From: Pseudomonadota bacterium
GTDB lineage: Bacteria; Pseudomonadota; Alphaproteobacteria; Rhizobiales; Beijerinckiaceae
Assembly (NCBI GenBank): GCA_023450615.1
Contig: JAEXGT010000018.1
Coordinates: 1-64,000 of the forward strand
Direction of reading: 5' to 3'
DNA: 64,000 nt
How positions within the stretch are numbered: position 1 is the first letter of the stretch; every line of letters begins with the position of its first letter. Made by a program: the position numbers and the translations under genes. Shown here piece by piece: positions 34,766 through 41,853 of this stretch. Under the pieces are notes generated by a model that did no database searches, was not told the DNA's origin, and saw only the letters and a program-made list of their open reading frames with translations.

Positions 34766-35842
34766 ATGACCACGGTAGCGAAGAATGGCGTAACCGCGCC
34801 GAAGCTGATCATTGAAGGCCTGTCAAAGCAATATGGCTCCGTGACAGCGCTGGAACCGACCCATCTCACCGTACCGACAGGGGAATTCCTCACCCTGCTC
34901 GGACCGTCCGGATCGGGAAAAACGACGCTGCTGCAGATGGTCTGCGGCCTCGTCGAGCCGACCTCGGGCCGCATTCTCATCGATGGCCGCGACCAGACTC
35001 ACACGCCTGTCCACCAGCGCGATATCGGTCTCGTGTTTCAGCACTACGCGCTTTTTCCGCACCTGACCGTCGCCGAGAACATCGAGTTCCCGCTGCGCAT
35101 GCGCGCCATGCCGGCGACCGAACTCAAGCAGCGGGTCAAGGACGTGCTGGCGATGGTCCAGCTCGATCATCTCGCCGCGCGCTTCCCCCGAGAGTTGTCC
35201 GGCGGCCAGCAGCAGCGCGTCGCCCTCGCCCGCTCCTTCGTCTACCAGCCGTCGATCATCCTCATGGACGAGCCGCTGGGCGCACTCGACAAGAAGCTGC
35301 GCGAGCACATGCAGATCGAGATCAAGCAGCTCCATCGCGAGACAGGCGCAACCATCATCTATGTCACGCACGATCAGGAAGAGGCGCTCGCCATGTCTGA
35401 TCGGATCTGCCTGATGAATCATGCCCGGATTGAGCAGCTCGGCTCTCCCCATGAGATTTATGCGCATCCGGCGACAGCCTTCGCCGCCGACTTCATCGGC
35501 ATCTCGAACATCTTCCGCGGTAAAGTCGACAGCGCCAATGGAGAGGCTCGCCTCGCTACGAAGCACGGGCGCTTCCGTCTGCCAACGGGCGCTTCGCATT
35601 CCGGTGCGGAGGCGGCCATCGTTGTCCGCCCTGAGCAGATCAGCCTCGGGGGTGACCACGGCAACACCGTCGTAGGCCGTGTCGCCGACGCGGTTTACGC
35701 CGGATCCGAGACGCGGCTCATCGTCGATCTCGATGAGGGCGAAACGGTTATCGTGCGCCTGCCGCCGGGCCATCCCGCACCCGCCTATGGAGAACGCGCC
35801 ACCCTGGGCTGGAACCCGGATGCGGCGGTTCTGGTGCCATGA
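34766..35842 (+). CDS. Polyamine/opine-type ABC transporter ATPase (PotA-like)
   Basis: A 358-residue ATPase with Walker A GPSGSGKTT, signature LSGGQQQRV and Walker B ILMDEPLGALD, followed by a TOBE-type C-terminal domain (about residues 270-355). The ATG at 34766 follows AAGGAAGGG; an earlier in-frame ATG at 34745 has no such site. Its TGA overlaps the ATG of the fused permease. It drives the island's importer. Confidence 0.92.
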   Translation: MTTVAKNGVTAPKLIIEGLSKQYGSVTALEPTHLTVPTGEFLTLLGPSGSGKTTLLQMVCGLVEPTSGRILIDGRDQTHTPVHQRDIGLVFQHYALFPHLTVAENIEFPLRMRAMPATELKQRVKDVLAMVQLDHLAARFPRELSGGQQQRVALARSFVYQPSIILMDEPLGALDKKLREHMQIEIKQLHRETGATIIYVTHDQEEALAMSDRICLMNHARIEQLGSPHEIYAHPATAFAADFIGISNIFRGKVDSANGEARLATKHGRFRLPTGASHSGAEAAIVVRPEQISLGGDHGNTVVGRVADAVYAGSETRLIVDLDEGETVIVRLPPGHPAPAYGERATLGWNPDAAVLVP

Positions 35843-37623
35843 ACGGTAAGGGAACCGCAAGCATGACAGCCATAACCGCTCCCGCCGTCCCGCTCCGACA
35901 GCGAATTCTCCGCCCGAATGCACTCTGGCTCGCCGCTCCGGGCCTCGCATTCCTGGCCATCTTCTTTCTCTATCCGGTCCTGCGTCTTCTGGCTCTGAGC
36001 GTGCAGGATCCGGCCAGCGGCGACCTCAGCATCGCCACCTATGCCCGTATCGCCAACACTGACGTGTATCTCCAGGTCCTGGGCATCACGTTCAAGATCG
36101 CGGCCAATACAGCGCTCTTCTCGATCCTGCTCGGCTATCCGCTTGCCTATTGGCTGGCCGGACTGAGGGAGGGATTGCGGGAACGCATGGTGCTTCTCGT
36201 GATGGTGCCGTTCTGGACCAGCTATCTCGTGAAGACCTTCGCCTGGATGGTCGTTCTCGGCCGTACCGGCGTGATCAACAGCATGCTGACCGGAAGCGGC
36301 ATCACCTCCCAGCCTCTGCCCCTCGCCTACAACGAATTCGGCGTGATGGTAGGCATGATTCATGCCATGGTTCCGCTCGCGGTGCTCACGATGTTGCCCG
36401 TCATGATCGGCATCGACCGGCGCCTGATCCAGGCGGCGCAGGCGTTGGGCGCAGCACCTGCTCAATCCTTCTGGCTCGTCTACTTCAAGCTCTCCCTGCC
36501 GGGCGTCACGGCCGGCGGTCTGCTTGTCTTCATCTCGTCTCTCGGCTTCTTCATCGTGCCCGCTCTCCTGGGCGGACGACGCGAGACGATGCTGGCGCAG
36601 CTGATCATTACGCAGGTGCAGGAGCTGCTCAACTGGGCCTTCGCCGGTGCGCTCGCGGCCATGATGCTGGTAGCGGCGCTCGTCACGGTCTGGATCTACG
36701 ACCGTCTCTTCGGCCTGTCGTCTCTATCCGGCGATACCTCGGCACAGGATGCAGGCCCGGGACGTCTGCGCCTGCTCGGAATCGCGATCCTGCAAGTCAT
36801 CGGCAAAGCGAGCGCCATGCTGGCCGATGCCGTCCGCCGGATCATCGGAACACGCGGGACGACCAAGCTCCTGCCGATCTACTGCGCGATCGCCCTCGCC
36901 TTCCTGGTGCTGCCGACGCTGCTGGTGATCCCCATCGGCTTCACGAGCTCGCAGTTCCTGGAATTCCCGCCTCCGGGATACAGCCTGCAATGGTTCGAGA
37001 CCTATTTCTCCTCGCCCGTGTGGCTCTCCGCTACCTTGCGCTCCTTCGGCGTGGCCGCGGCAACCGCAATTTGCGCGACCCTCATCGGCGGCTTGGCGGC
37101 CCTGGCGCTGGCGCGTTCCAACACTCGCTGGGGCGGGCTCGTCTTCGCGACGTTCCTCGCACCGTTGATCGTCCCGCGCATCATCATCGCGGTCGGCCTG
37201 TTCTATCTCTTCGCACAGATCGGACTCGTCGCGACGGATCTCGGTCTGGTCATCGGTCACACTGTCCTGGCCCTTCCCTTCGCCTTCGTGACCATCACGG
37301 CGATCCTGAAGAACTACGACTGGCGTCTTGATCAGGCAGCAGCGGTGCTTGGGGCCAACCGGTTCAAGACCCTGCTCCTCGTCACGGTTCCTCTCGTCAA
37401 GGGCGGGTTGGTCGCGGCCTTCCTGTTCGCCTTCATCACCTCCTTCGACGAGCTCACGATTGCGATCTTCGTCAGCGGCGGGATCAAGACGACGCTGCCC
37501 AAGCAGATGTGGGACGACATGATCCTGCAGCTCAACCCAACCCTCGCTGCCGTGTCCGTCGTGGTCTTCGTGATCGTGACCGTCCTCCTCCTTCTCGCGG
37601 AACGTTTCCGCCGCACAACCTAA
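35839..37623 (+). CDS. Fused double ABC permease (PotB-PotC type in one chain)
   Basis: A 594-residue inner-membrane protein that carries both permease halves of a polyamine-class importer. Two binding-protein-dependent transport domains lie at about residues 70-290 and 390-585, each with its own EAA loop (AAQALGAAPAQSF near 198; AAAVLGANRFKTL near 499), joined by a hydrophilic linker near 295-340. Most relatives make the two halves as separate proteins. The ATG at 35839 overlaps the ATPase stop; an ATG at 35863 with AAGGGA upstream is an alternative. A single chain of this type, with the ATPase dimer, should form the full channel. Confidence 0.88.
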   Translation: MNGKGTASMTAITAPAVPLRQRILRPNALWLAAPGLAFLAIFFLYPVLRLLALSVQDPASGDLSIATYARIANTDVYLQVLGITFKIAANTALFSILLGYPLAYWLAGLREGLRERMVLLVMVPFWTSYLVKTFAWMVVLGRTGVINSMLTGSGITSQPLPLAYNEFGVMVGMIHAMVPLAVLTMLPVMIGIDRRLIQAAQALGAAPAQSFWLVYFKLSLPGVTAGGLLVFISSLGFFIVPALLGGRRETMLAQLIITQVQELLNWAFAGALAAMMLVAALVTVWIYDRLFGLSSLSGDTSAQDAGPGRLRLLGIAILQVIGKASAMLADAVRRIIGTRGTTKLLPIYCAIALAFLVLPTLLVIPIGFTSSQFLEFPPPGYSLQWFETYFSSPVWLSATLRSFGVAAATAICATLIGGLAALALARSNTRWGGLVFATFLAPLIVPRIIIAVGLFYLFAQIGLVATDLGLVIGHTVLALPFAFVTITAILKNYDWRLDQAAAVLGANRFKTLLLVTVPLVKGGLVAAFLFAFITSFDELTIAIFVSGGIKTTLPKQMWDDMILQLNPTLAAVSVVVFVIVTVLLLLAERFRRTT

Positions 37624-37645
37624 AAATAAAAGCCGAGAACACTCG

Positions 37646-39181
37646 ATGTCAGTCGATAATATCAGTCTCGCCAGTCTGCTGCGTCAGCATGCCGAGACGA
37701 ACCCGGATGGGATCTTCGCCCGGTTCAACGGCGAGCCCATCACCTTCGCCACGCTGGATTCCCAGTCCTCCGCTCTGGCGGCATGGGCACGCTCCCGAGG
37801 ACTACAATCGGGCGAGCATGTTGCCGTCATGATGCGCAACAGCGTGCAGACGCTTGCTGTGGTCTTCGGTCTTGCCAAGGCCGGCCTGGTCTGGGTGCCC
37901 CTCAACGCCCAGCAGCGCGGCCAGGGCCTGCAATACATCATCAACCACTCTAAGCCGGCCCTCGTGATCGCCGATGCGGACCTTCTGGAAACGATTGCCG
38001 AATGCGAGGCGAACCAGCCCCGCGAAGGCTTCCTCGTTCATGGAGATGTTGAGGGCCATCCCCATCTGACCGATGTCCTGAGTGCTGGCACTCCATTCAC
38101 CGAACCGGCGCCGGGCCTGGATGCGCCTTTCGCCATCATGTACACCTCCGGCACGACCGGACAGCCCAAAGGCGTGATCGTCTCCAACCGGATGATCCGT
38201 CTGGCGGGAGAAGGCGTCAGCCTCGTCGCCGCATCTCGCTCGGGCGACGTCATGTTCGTGTGGGAGCCTCTCTACCATATCGGCGGCGCCCAGCTTCTGG
38301 GCTTGCCCATGACCCACGGCGTGGTCCTGGCCATGGTCGATCGCTTCAGCGCGAGCCGCTTCTGGGGTCAGGTGCGCGAATACGGCGCGACGCATATCCA
38401 TTATCTCGGCGGCATCCTGCAAATTCTCCTCAAGCAGCCGGAATCCCCGCTGGATCGCGACCATGCGGTGCGGATCGCCTGGGGCGGAGGCTGCCCGGGC
38501 GATATCTGGGAGGCGTTCCAGAACCGCTTCGGCGTTCAGATCCGTGAATGCTACGGCATGACGGAGGCCTCCAGCATCACGACCTTCAATGGCAAGGGCA
38601 TCGTGGGCTCGGTCGGAAACCCCGTTCCGTGGTTCACGGTGGAACTGCTCGACCCCGAGGGCAAGCCCATGCCTCAGGGCGAGCGCGGCGAGATCGTGGT
38701 GCGCACCTCGCTTCCGGGTGCGATCTTCCCGGGCTATTTCGACAATCCGGCTGCGACCGAGAAAGCCCTTCGCAACGGTGCTTTGTACACGGGCGATCTC
38801 GGCACTTACGACCCGAATGGCAACCTGACCTTCCACGGCCGCATGACCGATAGCGTCCGCTGCCGGGGTGAGAATGTCTCTGCCTGGGAGGTCGAGCGCG
38901 TCGCCTCAGACCACCCGTCCGTCGAAGATTGTGCAATGATCGGCGTCGCGGCGGATATCGGCGAGCAGGACATCAAGCTCTTCGTCAAACTGAAGGCAGG
39001 CACCAGCCTTCAGCCATCGGAACTCTCCGGGTGGCTGTCGACCCGCCTCGCGAGCTACCAGAACCCTCGTTACATCGCCGTCATCGACGATTTCGAGCGC
39101 ACGCCGAGCCAACGCATCATGAAGCACAAACTCTCCAAGCGTCTCGACGATTGCTGGGACAGACTCGCGAAAGGAATCTGA
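37646..39181 (+). CDS. Acyl-CoA ligase (AMP-binding family, CaiC-like)
   Basis: A 511-residue adenylate-forming enzyme that activates a carboxylic acid with ATP and joins it to coenzyme A. Motifs in order: the P-loop MYTSGTTGQPKGV, YGMTEASS, YTGDLGTYDPNGN with the conserved aspartate, and the hinge RCRGENVSAWEVE; a C-terminal lysine region (TPSQRIMKHKLSK) supplies the catalytic lysine. The overall look is of the CaiC/long-chain class. With the hydratase at 32603 it suggests that the imported compound, or a product of its oxidation, is degraded as a CoA ester. Confidence 0.9.
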   Translation: MSVDNISLASLLRQHAETNPDGIFARFNGEPITFATLDSQSSALAAWARSRGLQSGEHVAVMMRNSVQTLAVVFGLAKAGLVWVPLNAQQRGQGLQYIINHSKPALVIADADLLETIAECEANQPREGFLVHGDVEGHPHLTDVLSAGTPFTEPAPGLDAPFAIMYTSGTTGQPKGVIVSNRMIRLAGEGVSLVAASRSGDVMFVWEPLYHIGGAQLLGLPMTHGVVLAMVDRFSASRFWGQVREYGATHIHYLGGILQILLKQPESPLDRDHAVRIAWGGGCPGDIWEAFQNRFGVQIRECYGMTEASSITTFNGKGIVGSVGNPVPWFTVELLDPEGKPMPQGERGEIVVRTSLPGAIFPGYFDNPAATEKALRNGALYTGDLGTYDPNGNLTFHGRMTDSVRCRGENVSAWEVERVASDHPSVEDCAMIGVAADIGEQDIKLFVKLKAGTSLQPSELSGWLSTRLASYQNPRYIAVIDDFERTPSQRIMKHKLSKRLDDCWDRLAKGI

Positions 39182-39182
39182 G

Positions 39183-40268
39183 ATGACCACCGAACCGACC
39201 ATTCTTCTGACCGGAACGGGCGCTTTCGCCGCCCGCATCCTGTTCGACATCGCAGCCACGGCAAAAGCCCCCACCCGTGTGGTCCTCGCAGGCCGCAACC
39301 GCGAGCGCCTGCAATGGCTGAAGGTGGCAGCGGGCGCGCGAGCCGCAATCTTCAACACCCCCGTGACCGTCGTTGCGCGTGAGGCGGATCTTCTCGCCGA
39401 GGGCGCTCCCACCGAACTGCTCGAAGCGACGAAGCCGAATGTGGTTGTGCAGGCCGCTTCCGTGCAGACCTCGTCCGTGATTGCCGGACCGGGCGACGCC
39501 TGGAGCAAGCTCGTTCAGGAAGGCGGGTTGAGCGCGACCGCGGTCTTCCAGACGCTTCTCAGCTCCCGCGTCGCAGCCGCCATGACGCGCCTCGGAAGCA
39601 CCGCCCCTCTGATCAATTGCAGCTTCCCGGATGTGGTGAATGGATTGATTAAGGCGCTCGGGCATGAGGTGATGTGCGGCATGGGCAACGTGGCGATCCT
39701 GTCCAATGTCTTCGCCGCCGACCACAACCTGATGGACAGGAACCGCATCAAGGTTCTGGCTCATTATCAGCATCTCGGCGCCTGGCGCCGCCCGGCTGAA
39801 GCGCGCTCCGGATCGGCGCCGAGGGTGTGGATCGACGATGAAGAGATCGCCGACGTGTACGGCGCGTTCCGCGATGTGAAGCTCACGCCGGAACCGGTCA
39901 TCGACATCTCCGGAGCCAGCGGCGTACCGATGATCCTCGCCCTGGCAGAGGGGCGCACATGGACCGGCCATGTTCCGGGTCCTTACGGCCTGCCGGGCGG
40001 CTATCCCGTGCAGCTTGCCGATGGCGCTCTGTCGCTGAACCTGCCGCCGTCAGTCTCTCAGGAAGAAGCCGTGGCCTGGAATGCACGCTTCGAGGAAGAG
40101 AACGGCCTCGTTATCGGCGAGGATCGGCGGGCACATTACACGGGCGTTCTGCGCGAGCGCTTGGCCCAGCACTCTCCCGCTCTCGCCGAAGGCTTCGACG
40201 TGGCGGACATCGAAGACGTCCACCGCTCGATGCAGGAGCTTCGCACGAAGTTGCAGCAGCAAGGCTGA
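39183..40268 (+). CDS. Saccharopine dehydrogenase-like NAD(P)-binding protein
   Basis: A 361-residue protein with an N-terminal Rossmann fold (ILLTGTGAFAARILFD, then VVLAGRNRERL). The fold resembles saccharopine dehydrogenase-like and other NAD(P)-dependent imine or secondary-amine enzymes; the C-terminal two thirds are less familiar to me. It begins one base after the CoA ligase stop, so it belongs to the same operon. In a pathway handling N-substituted amino acids it could cleave or form a secondary amine, but this is inference from fold and place. Confidence 0.65.
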   Translation: MTTEPTILLTGTGAFAARILFDIAATAKAPTRVVLAGRNRERLQWLKVAAGARAAIFNTPVTVVAREADLLAEGAPTELLEATKPNVVVQAASVQTSSVIAGPGDAWSKLVQEGGLSATAVFQTLLSSRVAAAMTRLGSTAPLINCSFPDVVNGLIKALGHEVMCGMGNVAILSNVFAADHNLMDRNRIKVLAHYQHLGAWRRPAEARSGSAPRVWIDDEEIADVYGAFRDVKLTPEPVIDISGASGVPMILALAEGRTWTGHVPGPYGLPGGYPVQLADGALSLNLPPSVSQEEAVAWNARFEEENGLVIGEDRRAHYTGVLRERLAQHSPALAEGFDVADIEDVHRSMQELRTKLQQQG

Positions 40269-40348
40269 ACTCAACATTTCGGCTGCGCGCGTACAGCACC
40301 GCGCGCAGCTTTGAATTTCGGCGCGTCACTTCTTACGGCACTGGCATC

Positions 40349-41779
40349 ATGAAAACCTCCCTGCCCTCCATCGCCCCTTCCGACCGCTCCTGGTGGCTTG
40401 AGGAGGCATTGAGGAATGAGGGCAATGTGCCTTCCGCCGCGCCGCTCGAAGGTGAATTTACGGTCGATATCGCCATTGTCGGCGGCGGCTTTGCGGGGCT
40501 CTGGACGGCGCTCACTCTCAAGAAGCGCCGCCCTGATCTTTCCATCGCCCTGATAGAGGCATCGATCTGCGGCTCCGGCGCAAGCGGCAAGAACGGCGGA
40601 AAGGCCCATGGCTACTGGGCCTCCCTCGGCAACACTGTTCAAGCTCTCGGCCGGGACGGCGCGCTTGCCATCGCCAAGGCCGGCGACTGGGCCCAGGACG
40701 GCATCAGGAACTTCGCCTCCGAGTGCGGCCGCGACATCTGGTGGAGAGACGGGGGAAACCTCATCGTTGCCACCACGGCTCAACAGGACGAGAAGATCGC
40801 AGACATCGCGCAGCGAGCCCGTGAACTGGGCGCGGAAGATCATGTCACGGTCTTGTCCGAGAAAGAGGTTCAGGCGCGCTGTGCGTCGCCGGTGTTCCGG
40901 CGGGGTGTTTTCTATCCCGATGCAGCAACCGTGCATCCCGCGCGCCTGGCCCGCGCTCTTCGGCAGGCCGTGATCGACCGGGGCGTCGCGCTTTTCGAAA
41001 ACACGCCCATGTTGAGCGTCGATCCAGGCCAATCATGTCGCATCAAGACGCCTCGCGGCCAGATCATCGCCCGCGAGGTCGTGCTTGCGACCAATGCGGC
41101 ACTCAGCGAGCGGCGGGAGATCAGACCGCATGTCAGCATCTTTTCCAGCTATGCGGTCATGAGCGAGCCTGCTCCGGCTCAACTGGCCTCCATGAAGTGG
41201 ACGGGCGATGAAGGCCTCGCCGATCTGCGCATGTTCCTGCATTATTTCCGTAAAACGGACGACAATCGCGTTCTGATGGGCTCGGGGTCCGGCCCGGTCG
41301 GCTACGGCGCTGGCGCGCAGGCGCGGCATCTGACACATGACAAGGCGAGCATCGGACGGGCGGAAGCAGGTCTTCGCCGGCTGCTTCCCGCATTGCGTGA
41401 TGTCCCGCTCGCCGGTGCCTGGGGCGGCGCGATTGATGTTTCCGCCGACCGGCTGCCTTTCTTCAAGACGATCTCCGGCACACGCATCCATTACGCCTGC
41501 GGCTTCTCAGGCCACGGCGTGAACGCCACCTATATCGCGGGCCAATGCCTCGCTTCGCTGGTCCTCGACGAAAAGGATCGCTGGTCGACCCTGCCGTTCT
41601 GCACACGATCCTTGCCGCGCTTGCCGCCGGAGCCCTTCCGCTTTACCGGCGCAAATGCCATCCGCTCCGCCATTCTGGCCTGTGAAGAGGCCGACGAGCA
41701 AAATCGTCAGGCCCCTGCTCTCGCGAGTGCCGTTGCGCAACTCCCGAAACTCTTCGGGCTCAGGATCGGTGTTCGATAG
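40349..41779 (+). CDS. FAD-dependent amine/amino acid oxidase (DAO family, PuuB-like)
   Basis: A 476-residue flavoprotein with FAD motif IAIVGGGFAGLWTAL near residue 33, a preceding tryptophan-containing stretch (SWWLEEAL) and the motif SGKNGGKAHGYW that in gamma-glutamylputrescine oxidase relatives contacts flavin. Members oxidise secondary or primary amines to imines. The frame is open far upstream to 39959, inside the previous gene, but the ATG at 40349 gives the family N-terminus. It is last of the right arm and about 80 bases after the preceding gene. The island therefore has three separate amine/amino-acid flavoproteins. Confidence 0.86.
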   Translation: MKTSLPSIAPSDRSWWLEEALRNEGNVPSAAPLEGEFTVDIAIVGGGFAGLWTALTLKKRRPDLSIALIEASICGSGASGKNGGKAHGYWASLGNTVQALGRDGALAIAKAGDWAQDGIRNFASECGRDIWWRDGGNLIVATTAQQDEKIADIAQRARELGAEDHVTVLSEKEVQARCASPVFRRGVFYPDAATVHPARLARALRQAVIDRGVALFENTPMLSVDPGQSCRIKTPRGQIIAREVVLATNAALSERREIRPHVSIFSSYAVMSEPAPAQLASMKWTGDEGLADLRMFLHYFRKTDDNRVLMGSGSGPVGYGAGAQARHLTHDKASIGRAEAGLRRLLPALRDVPLAGAWGGAIDVSADRLPFFKTISGTRIHYACGFSGHGVNATYIAGQCLASLVLDEKDRWSTLPFCTRSLPRLPPEPFRFTGANAIRSAILACEEADEQNRQAPALASAVAQLPKLFGLRIGVR

Positions 41780-41781
41780 CT

Positions 41782-41853
41782 CTGCTTTAAGCTTTTGTTT
41801 TGGCGCATCTTGTCACGCAAAACCGGTGCCCACTTTTGCGTTCGATGCTCTAG
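41782..41853. repeat. 72-bp palindromic intergenic element, copy 1
   Basis: A 72-base element matching copy 2 (57121-57192) at 69 positions without gaps. Its core can fold: CGCAAAA (41816-41822) pairs with TTTTGCG (41834-41840), and an outer GCATC/GATGC (41805-41809 with 41844-41848) extends it. Bases 69-71 of the element are the TAG stop codon of the minus-strand histidine kinase gene. Similar GTGCCCACTTTTG-containing elements are common between genes in Hyphomicrobiales (recalled knowledge). Confidence 0.85.
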
